This document shows positions 34,143-42,789 of a stretch of DNA of 64,000 nt, in pieces. The first letter of the stretch is position 1; each line of letters opens with the position of its first letter. The position numbers and the translations under genes were made by a program. The stretch is from Methanoflorens sp963701995 (GTDB taxonomy: Archaea > Halobacteriota > Bog-38 > Methanoflorentales > Methanoflorentaceae), in NCBI GenBank assembly GCA_963701995.1, contig OY969693.1:1550001-1614000 (forward strand). The letters are read 5' to 3'. The notes under the pieces are model-generated. The model was not told the origin of the DNA and ran no database searches. It saw only the letters and a list, made by a program, of their open reading frames with translations.

Positions 34143-35360
34143 ATGAAAGGCAAGATCGAACTGCACTCTGCACCAAAGACCTATTGCGTCGACACTCACA
34201 GGGTGATGCCGCCGGCAGAAACCCTTGAGCGGATAAAGTCGGTAATACCTGAGGTCGGAATAACGCGCGTAGCCGACATTTCAGGACTTGATCGCGTTGG
34301 TCTACCCGTTTTTTCTGCGATAAGGCCTTCAGCGGCAGACGGCGCGATATCAGTCTATGCCGGCAAGGGTGTTACCGAATCAGAGGCGCGCGTTTCAGTG
34401 ATCATGGAGGCTGTAGAACGATTTTCTGCCGAAGTCGAGAATTTCAAGCAGCAACTGTTGTTCGACTCCTATGAAAACCTCTCAGCTGACAACAGCGCCC
34501 TTAACCCGGCCGACCTTATACTACCAGGCCACCTTTCCTCAGACACCAAGATCGAGTGGTATCCGAGCTGGGACCTTCTTAACGACGAAGAGGTGCTCGT
34601 CCCGGCAAACGCCGTTTTTCACCCATACACGCCGCACCAAGGCAGATGGCAGCTATTCCGCAGCAACACCAATGGTCTCGCCTCAGGCAACGTCATTGAA
34701 GAGGCGATCTTTCACGGCCTCATGGAAGTCGTCGAAAGAGATGCGGTAAGCATTGCCGAGATCAACCGAGATCCAGGCATCGGTCTCAATGTGGGTGTCG
34801 GTCCGGCAGGCGATATCGTCAAAAAGTTCGAAGCACAAGGGATCCGCATACAGCTCTGGTGGGTGCCCACTGACACGGGCACTCCCTCGATTGTTGCTGC
34901 CTCTGATGATGAAAAGATGCGTGATGCAGCTCTGTTGGTCATGGGAGCCGGAAGTCACACTGATCCGCAAATCGCAGCCCTCCGAGCATTGACCGAAGTA
35001 GCTCAGTCGAGAGCTACACAGATACACGGTGCTCGCGAAGACACCGACCGAGAGTCTGTGGCTCGGTTGATCGGGTATGAGAGGATGAAAAGACTCAACA
35101 AGCACTGGTTGGCAGAACCAGGCGAGACTCTTGAGCTTGACGCAATCGAAACGTCAGCTGCCGACTCCATTGATGGCGACATCAGGCTGACACTTGGGCG
35201 GCTGAGCGATGTGGCAGACCGCGTTATCGTCTCTGACATTACAGTGAGCGCCATCGGCGTTCCGGCTGTTCGTGTAATCATTCCCGGGTTTGAGGTCTTC
35301 TTTTTGGATCGAGAACGAAAAGGAAAGCGCGCAAGAGGATGGCGAAGCACGACTGCATAA
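34143..35360 (+). CDS. ycaO: YcaO-domain protein, probable McrA thioamidation enzyme
   Basis: A 405-residue stand-alone YcaO ATPase. The conserved acidic block ESEARVSVIMEAVERFSAE (about residues 79-97), SNTNGLASGNVIEEAIFHGLMEVVERDA and the late LRALTEVAQSRATQIHGARED are the family's nucleotide- and Mg-binding motifs. In methanogens YcaO with TfuA converts the McrA active-site glycine to thioglycine. The tfuA gene overlaps it by 22 bases, and McrA here keeps the target Gly451. It lacks the C-terminal proline motif of azoline-forming YcaOs as far as I can see. Confidence 0.9.
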   Translation: MKGKIELHSAPKTYCVDTHRVMPPAETLERIKSVIPEVGITRVADISGLDRVGLPVFSAIRPSAADGAISVYAGKGVTESEARVSVIMEAVERFSAEVENFKQQLLFDSYENLSADNSALNPADLILPGHLSSDTKIEWYPSWDLLNDEEVLVPANAVFHPYTPHQGRWQLFRSNTNGLASGNVIEEAIFHGLMEVVERDAVSIAEINRDPGIGLNVGVGPAGDIVKKFEAQGIRIQLWWVPTDTGTPSIVAASDDEKMRDAALLVMGAGSHTDPQIAALRALTEVAQSRATQIHGAREDTDRESVARLIGYERMKRLNKHWLAEPGETLELDAIETSAADSIDGDIRLTLGRLSDVADRVIVSDITVSAIGVPAVRVIIPGFEVFFLDRERKGKRARGWRSTTA

Positions 35361-36007
35361 TATTCACGGGCCCGAGCTTATCGTGGTCTGAAGTGGCGTC
35401 TATAGACAAGAGGCCGCGCTGTTGCGCTCCTGCCGTGCGAGGGGGTGTCTCTAGCGCAGTTGAAGCGGGGGCAAGGCGCATCGGCTTGATTGACGGGGTT
35501 TTTTATGATCGCGCAGCGGTTTCGCATCGGGAGATCATCGATGCTGTACGGTCAGGCGTGACCGTCGTTGGTGGATCCAGCATGGGGGCGTTGCGGGCTT
35601 CGGAACTTGACGGCTTCGGGATGATCGGAGTTGGGAAGATCTACGCCTGCTTTAAGCAGGGCCGTATCGAAGCGGATGATGAAGTTGCCGTAGCGTACAA
35701 CCCAGTTACTTTCGCGCCTGTTTCTGATCCGCTCGTGAATATCCGGTTTGCCTTGCACTTGCTTGTTCAGACTGGCGTCGTCGATGCGGGCACGAGTGAC
35801 GCGCTCTTGGGTCTAGCACGCAGCATCTTCTATATGGAACGAAGCTTTCCTTTGCTTTTGAGCATTGCAGAACAACGCGCACTTGTAACCAAGCAGGGGC
35901 GTATCGCGATCGAGACGTTCCTCGTGGGCCACGACTATGACCTGAAAAAACGAGATGCGCAGCTCGTGGTCCAAGCAGTCATTAAACCTGATGATCAGCT
36001 GCGCTAG
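35339..36007 (+). CDS. tfuA: TfuA-domain protein, partner of YcaO
   Basis: A 222-residue TfuA protein: IIFTGPSLSW at the start, GARRIGLIDGVFYDRAAVSHREI, and the diagnostic GSSMGALRASELDGFGMIGVGKIY near residues 80-103. TfuA works with YcaO in thioamide formation, probably by delivering sulfide. The start lies inside the end of ycaO, so the two are coupled. It ends eight bases before an M52-type protease gene. Confidence 0.9.
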   Translation: MAKHDCIIFTGPSLSWSEVASIDKRPRCCAPAVRGGVSSAVEAGARRIGLIDGVFYDRAAVSHREIIDAVRSGVTVVGGSSMGALRASELDGFGMIGVGKIYACFKQGRIEADDEVAVAYNPVTFAPVSDPLVNIRFALHLLVQTGVVDAGTSDALLGLARSIFYMERSFPLLLSIAEQRALVTKQGRIAIETFLVGHDYDLKKRDAQLVVQAVIKPDDQLR

Positions 36008-36015
36008 GTGCGACC

Positions 36016-36528
36016 GTGATAGACCGATTCGAGTCTGACGTTAGCCACCGGCTGCAGAGGTGCGACGGCACGAAGATCGCTCTCTTGGGCATTGGAAACG
36101 AATTTCGACGCGATGATGGCGTCGGACTTACTGTTATAGACAGGTTAAGCGCGCTCATTCATCACCCTTCGATCTCTCTGGTGAAATGTCACGAAGTCCC
36201 AGAGAACTTCACAGGTCACGTCAAGCGCTTCAAGCCAGCTTGCGTGATACTGATAGACGCAGCCGATTTCGGCGGTGCTACCGGCGAAGCTCGCATCTTT
36301 GAGCTGAGCGAGGTTGAGAGTATCGAAGTTACTACGCATCGGCCTTCGCTCGCTATGCTGGGGGAATACCTTCAGTCAGAGACTAGCGCCAGCATTTTTG
36401 TAATCGGGATTCAGCCTGCAGACCGAGAATTTGGAGAAGGCCTGAGCCCGGCCGTACGCAGAGCCAGTATTGTTGTTGCGGACGCGTTAAGAACAGCTTT
36501 AAATCGTTTTGGCGCAAAGAAAGATTGA
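36016..36528 (+). CDS. Hydrogenase-maturation-protease-like protein (M52/HycI type)
   Basis: A 170-residue protein with the HycI/HoxM fold signs: LLGIGNEFRRDDGVGLTVID near residues 23-42 (usual GN-x-DDG motif), VILIDAADFGG (second metal Asp) and a late VIGIQPADREFGEGLSP. The usual GN-x-x-x-x-DDG acids are kept. These peptidases trim nickel hydrogenase large subunits, yet no hydrogenase gene is in the window. Its place between tfuA and MMP11 suggests a role in nickel-enzyme maturation, possibly Mcr. That is inference. Confidence 0.8.
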   Translation: MIDRFESDVSHRLQRCDGTKIALLGIGNEFRRDDGVGLTVIDRLSALIHHPSISLVKCHEVPENFTGHVKRFKPACVILIDAADFGGATGEARIFELSEVESIEVTTHRPSLAMLGEYLQSETSASIFVIGIQPADREFGEGLSPAVRRASIVVADALRTALNRFGAKKD

Positions 36529-36538
36529 GGTCCTCTTG

Positions 36539-37453
36539 ATGGCTGCCCCTGATTTTAGTCAGCTGCCCTGGATAGTGCCCTATCAAGACATACTCGCGAT
36601 CGCAGGAACAGACTGTGTCGAGCTGCTTGAAGTAACCAACTGCTACGGGGGCGCCGCGTGGGCGCGCTACCATTATACCCAAACGAGTCCGCTGATCATC
36701 TCAAGCCGCACCGTAGGAAGTACGACGCGTTATCTATTGAGAGTGGGTACATCCAATTTAAAACTTAGGCCTTCCGTTTCCGCTGGGGGAATTGAATCGG
36801 TCGAACTGTCCGACGATGTCGTGAAGGTGACGTACGCGGGTCTTGGAGGAGGCGGCGTGGGCGCTACCATGTGCCGGGCGCTAGCCCGCGACGTCATCGA
36901 CTATGATTTGACGCCTGCAGGAGGTAGTAAAATGAGTCGCGGGACGCTCACATTGCCGAAACGGTCGCGTGTCATCGTTGGGGTAGACGATACTGACACC
37001 AAAGAAGAAGGTGCAACGTGGTCGCTTGTAAACAATATAGCCGCAATGGTCGACAATAAGACACTTCGATACGTGTCCCACGCCATCGTGCAGCTCTACC
37101 CTGTAAAGGCGAAGACGAAAAATTGCGTGGCCACAGTCGTGGAATTTGCTAGTTTGAACGCCAACAAGCCCATCAAAAAGTTTCAAGAACTGTTAGAGGA
37201 TTACACGCTTTCAGATCAAACAGGCATGGCTGTTCTAAACTCATTTGGCGCGAAAAGCCTCTCAAGTTACGGCGACGCCGCTCGCTCGGGTGAGGTATCG
37301 CTCTCAGCGGCTATGGAAGCGGCGGATGCGGCCGGCGTGGAAGTTCGTTTGCAAGGGCGCGGCATTATTGGTGCGATTGCCGCTTTACCGTTTTTCTCAC
37401 AATGTGATCAATCTGTCAAGCTTGATCAGATCCCCCGCTCAGAGATCGTGTGA
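36539..37453 (+). CDS. Methanogenesis marker protein 11
   Basis: A 304-residue protein of the MMP11 family: WIVPYQDILAIAGTDCVELLEVTNCYGGAAWARYHY at the front (read in parts), the middle VIVGVDDTDTKEEGATWSLVNNIA and the late GRGIIGAIAALPFF. The DDTDTKEEGATW motif resembles tRNA(Ile2) agmatidine synthetase-type nucleotide sites. The family is confined to organisms with Mcr and its reaction is unknown. The ATG at 36539 with gaggt ahead is preferred over the TTG at 36509. It is the last gene of the ycaO operon. Confidence 0.85.
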   Translation: MAAPDFSQLPWIVPYQDILAIAGTDCVELLEVTNCYGGAAWARYHYTQTSPLIISSRTVGSTTRYLLRVGTSNLKLRPSVSAGGIESVELSDDVVKVTYAGLGGGGVGATMCRALARDVIDYDLTPAGGSKMSRGTLTLPKRSRVIVGVDDTDTKEEGATWSLVNNIAAMVDNKTLRYVSHAIVQLYPVKAKTKNCVATVVEFASLNANKPIKKFQELLEDYTLSDQTGMAVLNSFGAKSLSSYGDAARSGEVSLSAAMEAADAAGVEVRLQGRGIIGAIAALPFFSQCDQSVKLDQIPRSEIV

Positions 37454-37574
37454 GACACAACTGCAAGACGCAGCCCATTCGTGTGCAAGCCCATTTCCCG
37501 TGGCACTCCGCATAGAATCCGTTCAGCCCAGAGGGATAAAATAGAAACTGGCGTGAGAGCGCGAACTGCACTGA

Positions 37575-37787
37575 TCAACCGCCAGACACGACTTTTAGCA
37601 CGCGGACGGTTCCGGGTCGCACCGGCGCATCGAACGGCACGGGCTCATTGTCTACGAAGATCAAGACTTCTTCAGGATTCAGCTTGAGCTCAAGCAATAG
37701 TTGCTCATAGTTTGCCCCAGCAGGAATGTTGACCACGTTTTCCCGCCCGTTTAGACGAACGGTGACACAGGGATCCTTTGTTGGCAT
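37575..37787 (-). CDS. ThiS/MoaD-like ubiquitin-fold protein (SAMP type)
   Basis: A 70-residue beta-grasp protein ending in the activatable double glycine (VLKVVSGG). VTVRLNGRENVVNIPAGANYEQLLLELKL and EEVLIFVDNEPVPFD are the usual strand-helix pattern of ThiS/MoaD and archaeal small modifier proteins. Such proteins carry a C-terminal thiocarboxylate as sulfur donor or are conjugated to lysines. It is convergent with MMP11, three genes from ycaO-tfuA, so it could supply sulfur for thioamidation, though tRNA thiolation is equally plausible. Confidence 0.85.
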   Translation of the reverse strand: MPTKDPCVTVRLNGRENVVNIPAGANYEQLLLELKLNPEEVLIFVDNEPVPFDAPVRPGTVRVLKVVSGG

Positions 37788-37807
37788 CCAATAAGCTTTA
37801 TAGGAGT

Positions 37808-37818
37808 TTTGATATAAG
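37808..37818. promoter_or_regulatory. Shared TATA region of tRNA-Ser and the ThiS-like gene
   Basis: tttgatataag lies 20-31 bases before the tRNA start on the right and about 24-30 bases before the ThiS-like ATG on the left. A second TATA-like ctataaag (minus strand, about 37797-37804) is closer to the latter. With the left gene starting almost at the predicted transcript start, a leaderless mRNA is likely. Confidence 0.45.
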
Positions 37819-37838
37819 AAACACGCGTATCGGCACGT

Positions 37839-37974
37839 GCCGGGGTGGCAGAGCGGACTAATCGGTTACGAGTCCCAACGCGGCAGGCTCGAGACCTGTT
37901 GATGCCTTGCATAAAGAAGCCTGCTGGGCTTTTGTAGAGGACGCATCGCTTGGGTTCAAATCCCAACCCCGGCG
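37839..37974 (+). tRNA. tRNA-Ser (anticodon CGA) with two insertions, one a clear BHB intron
   Basis: The acceptor strands gccgggg (37839-37845) and ccccggc (37967-37973) pair perfectly. The T arm is ttggg-ttcaaat-cccaa and the anticodon loop ctcgaga has anticodon cga at 37890-37892. The gene is 136 bases where about 87 are expected. In the variable arm, bases 37911-37942 (32 nt) form a canonical bulge-helix-bulge: outer helix gatg/catc, four-pair centre cctt/gagg, three-base bulges gca and acg, and a ten-position intron hairpin. Removal gives a regular Ser variable arm (gatgc-cttgc-gcatc). A 17-base insertion (37863-37879) splits the D stem gca/tgc and folds into a looser BHB-like form. No CCA is encoded. 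Confidence 0.9.
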
Positions 37975-38016
37975 TCGATATCACGGAAAGGCCGTTCGCC
38001 GCTACGCCGTGGGGCA

Positions 38017-38346
38017 TCAACCGAGTTCGAGCTGATTTTGAAGATACGCCATCAGCTGCGAGGTTTTGAGGTATACTTCAACGAGCAGCTGTTTCACGTT
38101 TGTGATGTCTGTCCGGTCGTCGCCGCTATATACATAAAAAGACATCTCAGTCAGAATGTCCGCAACGTCTTCATTTGGAACCAGCGAAAACAACTCGTTG
38201 CGATAGTGGTTGTATTGTTTCACGTATTGATTGGCATCGATATAGGGTTCAGTCAGCGATCGGTCTAAGGTGCCATCGAGCGACGTATACAGCTCATTAA
38301 CTCCGCGCAGCGTTTTTTCAAGCTCTGCTTTCGTTCTCGGTTCCAT
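38017..38346 (-). CDS. Uncharacterised 109-residue helical protein
   Basis: A soluble, mostly helical, acidic protein (ELEKTLRGVNELYTSLDGTLDRSLTEPYIDANQYVKQY is its front part, read in pieces). No known family is recognised. The frame has good codon use and an ATG. It lies just downstream of the tRNA on the opposite strand, 72 bases from another small gene of unknown role at 38419. Confidence 0.45.
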   Translation of the reverse strand: MEPRTKAELEKTLRGVNELYTSLDGTLDRSLTEPYIDANQYVKQYNHYRNELFSLVPNEDVADILTEMSFYVYSGDDRTDITNVKQLLVEVYLKTSQLMAYLQNQLELG

Positions 38347-38418
38347 CGGCGTGATGCCCCCTGACTAGGTCACTGAAAAATAGGCGGCTGCGGCCAGGAA
38401 CACAGGCGTTGCGTCCGT

Positions 38419-38637
38419 CTAGTAATTGTGTTCTACTGGGCTTTTTCCTTGCACCTTTCCCAAGATTTCGAATGTGGTGTCTCGCACTTTATCGAGAGAC
38501 TCGTCAGTGCTTCGCACGCTGATTATTATCGTCCCAAAGCTCATTGAAACCTCGTTTATTTTTTTAAACTGCAAGGGTTTCTCTGCCGCCGTGTCAATTT
38601 CGTCCATAGTATCTAGCAACACACTTGGGCTCTTCAA
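38419..38637 (-). CDS. Uncharacterised 72-residue protein
   Basis: A small protein with no recognised family: LLDTMDEIDTAAEKPLQFKKI, then a strand pair around GTIIISVRSTDESLDKVRDTTFEIL. The pattern suggests a small alpha/beta domain. It diverges from the endonuclease IV-like gene. Coding is likely but not certain. Confidence 0.4.
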   Translation of the reverse strand: MKSPSVLLDTMDEIDTAAEKPLQFKKINEVSMSFGTIIISVRSTDESLDKVRDTTFEILGKVQGKSPVEHNY

Positions 38638-38736
38638 ACTTCTAACTTTCGTTTGGAGAGTAGTTCGACAGCCCTCAAAGCAGTGGTGCTTGGAGATATC
38701 GTCAGCGTTATAGACGATCAGAGCGTGTATACGTCG

Positions 38737-39540
<804 letters not shown>

Positions 39541-39644
39541 TGGCCAATCTAAGCATTTTTTGGTTGAAGCGCACCGAATTTGGTTAGAAAGTTTTATCTA
39601 TCATAGTGCTTTTGTGTCTGTTAGATCCTCAAGGGAGGCACAGT

Positions 39645-39914
39645 ATGACAGACGACAACATAATCTACGTAGGCAACAAACCTGTAATGAATTACGTGCT
39701 AGCCGTGGTAACGCAGTTTAACAACGGAGCCGACGAGGTCTTGATTAAAGCTCGGGGGAGAGCTATTTCGCGGGCAGTTGACGTGGAACAGATTGCTATA
39801 AACCGCTTCCTTTCAGACGTCACGACGAAAAAAATAGAGACCTCGACTGAGAGTCTTACCACCGAGACCGGTAACACAAACGTCTCGGCGATCGAAATAA
39901 CCGTAGGAAAATAG
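39645..39914 (+). CDS. albA: Alba, chromatin/RNA-binding protein
   Basis: An 89-residue Alba protein: NIIYVGNKPVMNYVLAVVTQF at the start, EVLIKARGRAISRAVDVEQIA in the middle and the closing strand NVSAIEITVGK. It binds DNA and RNA as a dimer in archaeal chromatin. The lysine pair known in Sulfolobus Alba is replaced by GNKP in this lineage, as usual in Euryarchaeota. The ATG at 39645 follows gggaggcac; a TATA-like ttttatcta lies near 39591-39600. Confidence 0.93.
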   Translation: MTDDNIIYVGNKPVMNYVLAVVTQFNNGADEVLIKARGRAISRAVDVEQIAINRFLSDVTTKKIETSTESLTTETGNTNVSAIEITVGK

Positions 39915-40052
39915 CTTAGGACTAGCATTAGGTCTCCTTAAGAATGCGAAATTAAAAAGGCGCTCTGCACGCTTGCGGAGCGCCGCTTTCAACCACGTCT
40001 GGCTGCCACAATCGCATCGCCAGCGCAGCACCCGCGTGTTTCGTGCATTTGG

Positions 40053-40958
40053 TCAGCTGGATAACTCTTTAAGATCACGAAGAAGGCCCTTTCTCCCGCC
40101 AAGCTGCGCGACAGATTTTGATGCCATAAAGTTGCCATAAAGACCCGATTTGTGCAGGTCCTTGCCGGTCAGCTGTCCGTACAGGAACCCTGCTGCGAAC
40201 GCGTCTCCGGCCCCGACGGTGTCAGTTATCTGCGATGTGTAAGGAGCGACATAGAGGCTCTCGCTTCGCGTTGCCACGTAAGAACCAGCGTCGCCGAGTG
40301 TGACGGCGATGATGTCTGCTCCCAAGTCCAAGAGAGTCGCTACATCTTCCATGCGTGCTGATCCGGTCAAGTTTTGTGCTTCTTCTTTGTTGAGAAAAAG
40401 CGTGAAAGTACGTTCAATCAGGGGTTTTAATTGGTCTAATCCGAGCTTCGCATAAATGCTACCCGGGCTAAACGATATCTTTGTTCGCGACCTGCGTAAG
40501 TGGCGAACGTACGAGATTTGCATTCGGAATTGATCAATGCCCATAAAAGAGCTGACGTGCAGTATTTCGGCATGCTTGGCATAATCGTGATTTTCGGTGA
40601 AGAATGCATCGTTTACGCTTGGGAGGACATAGATAGCTCTCTCTCCGCGCGAATCGATGAATATCAACGTTGAGCCAGTATCCCCCCCTGATATCGTTAT
40701 GCCGTGCACATCAACGCCTTCACGCCGCAAATCGTCCACCAACTGTGATCCTTCTCTGTCATCGCCTACCGTTCCTAGAAATCCAGTTCTGACGCCTAAG
40801 CGAGTGAGTCCGACGATGGTATTCGCTGCAGAGCCTCCTGGCTGCCTGGTGGCCGAAACCACGCCGATCTCTCGCCCGGGCAGTGCCAAATCATCCACTC
40901 GGCAAATTCTGTCGCAGTTCAGCGCCCCGAAGCCGATGACCTCAGCGTTGTGCTCCAT
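40053..40958 (-). CDS. PfkB-family carbohydrate kinase
   Basis: A 301-residue ribokinase-like enzyme. The N-terminal substrate motif PGGSAANTIVGLTRLG is near residues 40-55, and the C-terminal ATP/anion-hole motif DTVGAGDAFAAGFLYG, with the catalytic Asp, is near residues 246-261. The sugar substrate cannot be read from sequence; archaeal relatives act on ribose, nucleosides or ADP-ribose-type compounds. It stands alone, transcribed leftwards. Confidence 0.85.
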   Translation of the reverse strand: MEHNAEVIGFGALNCDRICRVDDLALPGREIGVVSATRQPGGSAANTIVGLTRLGVRTGFLGTVGDDREGSQLVDDLRREGVDVHGITISGGDTGSTLIFIDSRGERAIYVLPSVNDAFFTENHDYAKHAEILHVSSFMGIDQFRMQISYVRHLRRSRTKISFSPGSIYAKLGLDQLKPLIERTFTLFLNKEEAQNLTGSARMEDVATLLDLGADIIAVTLGDAGSYVATRSESLYVAPYTSQITDTVGAGDAFAAGFLYGQLTGKDLHKSGLYGNFMASKSVAQLGGRKGLLRDLKELSS

Positions 40959-41275
40959 GTCGCAGCTCCTATTCGCATGATCGATGCCCTTTTAGAGACT
41001 TAACTGTATTGCTACGCGCTATTCAATCGAATGAGCGCGACATCTTGCTTGCAGACGGCCGCCGTTTCCCGCTACGAGACTTCTTGCTGCATCGTGCCCA
41101 AGCAGGGGCTTGCCGCTGTTTTTTTTGGCTATTGTTCTCCTCTCTCTGTTGATTGACTGGGCGTTATTGTTACTTGGAGTGACCCGAACGTGCTGAGGAC
41201 GCCGAGCAGCGGAAAAGTGGCGGCGGGACAAGTCGGCAGAAACTTAAAATACGGCTTACGTCCTTTTTATGGACG
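40959..41275. other. Gene-free divergent region
   Basis: A 317-base gap between the PfkB kinase and pyrK, read outwards from here. No ORF with recognisable content. A T-run (gctgttttttttgg, about 41113-41126) is the only notable feature. Confidence 0.35.
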
Positions 41276-42025
41276 ATGTATGTAAGAAATGTGGAAATTA
41301 CAGACGTCAAAACTGAATCGAGAGACGTTAAGACCTTCTTTTTCGATCACTCTTTTCGTTTTACTCCTGGGCAGTACGTCATGGTGTGGATTCGAGGCGT
41401 CGACGAGATACCGATGAGCTTGTCGTACGCAAACGGCATCACCGTTCGAAAAGTTGGTGATGCCACGGCGGCGATGTACGCGCTGGGCGTCGGTGACACA
41501 GTCGGTATCAGAGGCCCTTTCGGAAATGGGTTCCGCGTGACCAAGCCGCCTGTGCTGCTTGTGGCCGGAGGGGTGGGCGCTGCCCCACTGGCGCCACTTG
41601 CTGAGGCGCTAAAAAACAATGTCATAACTATTCTCGGCGCTAAAACAGAGGACGACCTTCTATTCACTGAGCGATTCAAGAGTGCTGGATCGCTCTGGAT
41701 AACCACCGATGATGGTTCTGCTGGCCACAAAGGCCCGACCATCGATTTGCTCGATAGGATTCTAGGCTACAACGAAATAGTGTCGTGCGGCCCTGAAAAG
41801 ATGATGCGCAGAGTGTTGGACCACGCAACGGTTGCCCGGATGCCGAGTCAGTTCAGCTTGCAGCGTTACATTAAGTGCGGTGTCGGGTTGTGTGGTTCAT
41901 GCTGCATAGATCCTTCAGGTCTGCGCGTGTGCTCGGACGGTCCCGTTTTTGCAGGAGCGCAGCTACAAGAGGGCGATTTTGGGGTATATATGCGCGATGC
42001 GACGGGCAGAAGGGTGAATCTGTGA
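41276..42025 (+). CDS. pyrK: PyrK-type dihydroorotate dehydrogenase electron-transfer subunit
   Basis: A 249-residue ferredoxin-reductase-like flavoprotein with a FAD part (FTPGQYVMVWI, PMSLSYAN), an NAD part (LLVAGGVGAAPLAPLA, SCGPEKMM) and the C-terminal 2Fe-2S motif CGVGLCGSCCIDPSGLRVC. It passes electrons between NAD(H) and dihydroorotate dehydrogenase (PyrD) in pyrimidine synthesis. pyrD is not in the window. The stop overlaps the GTG of the FAH-family gene by four bases. Confidence 0.85.
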   Translation: MYVRNVEITDVKTESRDVKTFFFDHSFRFTPGQYVMVWIRGVDEIPMSLSYANGITVRKVGDATAAMYALGVGDTVGIRGPFGNGFRVTKPPVLLVAGGVGAAPLAPLAEALKNNVITILGAKTEDDLLFTERFKSAGSLWITTDDGSAGHKGPTIDLLDRILGYNEIVSCGPEKMMRRVLDHATVARMPSQFSLQRYIKCGVGLCGSCCIDPSGLRVCSDGPVFAGAQLQEGDFGVYMRDATGRRVNL

Positions 42026-42783
42026 TCGGTCGGTTCAAGCTCCACGATGAGACGTTTTTGGGGACCGTGGAAGGAACGCGCGTGCATGGCAACGGGAGCA
42101 CCTCCGAATTGTCTGAATTACACGTGCTCGCGCCTACTTGCCCTAGCAAGATTGTGGGTGTCGGCTTGAACTACACCGACCATGCGCGAGAACTTGGAAC
42201 CCAGGTCCCGCAACAGCCCACTATATTTCTCAAACCGTCCACGAGTGTGATTGGCCCAGGAGAGAGCATCGTGCATCCCACCATTAGTTCTCGGGTGGAC
42301 TTCGAGGGAGAGCTGGCTGTCGTTATTGGCCAGAGATGCGTAAGCGTCAAGGATTCGAAGCGCGTTGTACTTGGCTATACGTGCCTCAATGACGTGACCG
42401 CCAGAGACCTTCAGATCGAGGACGGTCAGTGGACGCGCTCGAAAAGCTTTGACACGTTCGCGCCTCTCGGACCGTTTATCGCGACCGAACTAGATCCTCG
42501 AAATGCCCACATCGTGACGCGAGTCAACGGCCGCGAGCGGCAGAGCTCAAACACAAGAGACCTCGTTTTTGACGTAGACTATCTAGTCAGATTTATATCA
42601 CGCACCATGACCCTCGAAGTGGGGGACGTGATCGCTACTGGTACGCCCTCAGGTGTGGGACAACTCAGACCTGGCGATACCGTCGATGTGGATATCACCG
42701 GCATAGGGACCCTTTCAAACAACGTTATTAGTGAGCACGGCGAGAAGTTATCAGCTATGAACCGCCTGAAGCCACACGTGTGA
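42022..42783 (+). CDS. Fumarylacetoacetate hydrolase (FAH) family protein
   Basis: A 253-residue protein with the FAH metal and catalytic motifs: VGVGLNYTDHARELG, FLKPSTSVIGPGE, DFEGELAVVIG, DVTARDLQ and the closing TGTPSGVGQLRPGD. Members hydrolyse or decarboxylate beta-diketo acids, for example oxaloacetate. The substrate here is unknown. The GTG at 42022 overlaps the pyrK stop (GTGA); longer upstream reading of the frame lies inside pyrK and is not real. Seven bases before valS. Confidence 0.87.
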   Translation: MIGRFKLHDETFLGTVEGTRVHGNGSTSELSELHVLAPTCPSKIVGVGLNYTDHARELGTQVPQQPTIFLKPSTSVIGPGESIVHPTISSRVDFEGELAVVIGQRCVSVKDSKRVVLGYTCLNDVTARDLQIEDGQWTRSKSFDTFAPLGPFIATELDPRNAHIVTRVNGRERQSSNTRDLVFDVDYLVRFISRTMTLEVGDVIATGTPSGVGQLRPGDTVDVDITGIGTLSNNVISEHGEKLSAMNRLKPHV

Positions 42784-42789
42784 GGGAGT

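Noticed and set aside
36016..36528. Reading the M52-type gene as evidence for a hydrogenase locus
   Set aside because: No hydrogenase subunit or hyp gene is present in the window; the neighbours are Mcr-related.
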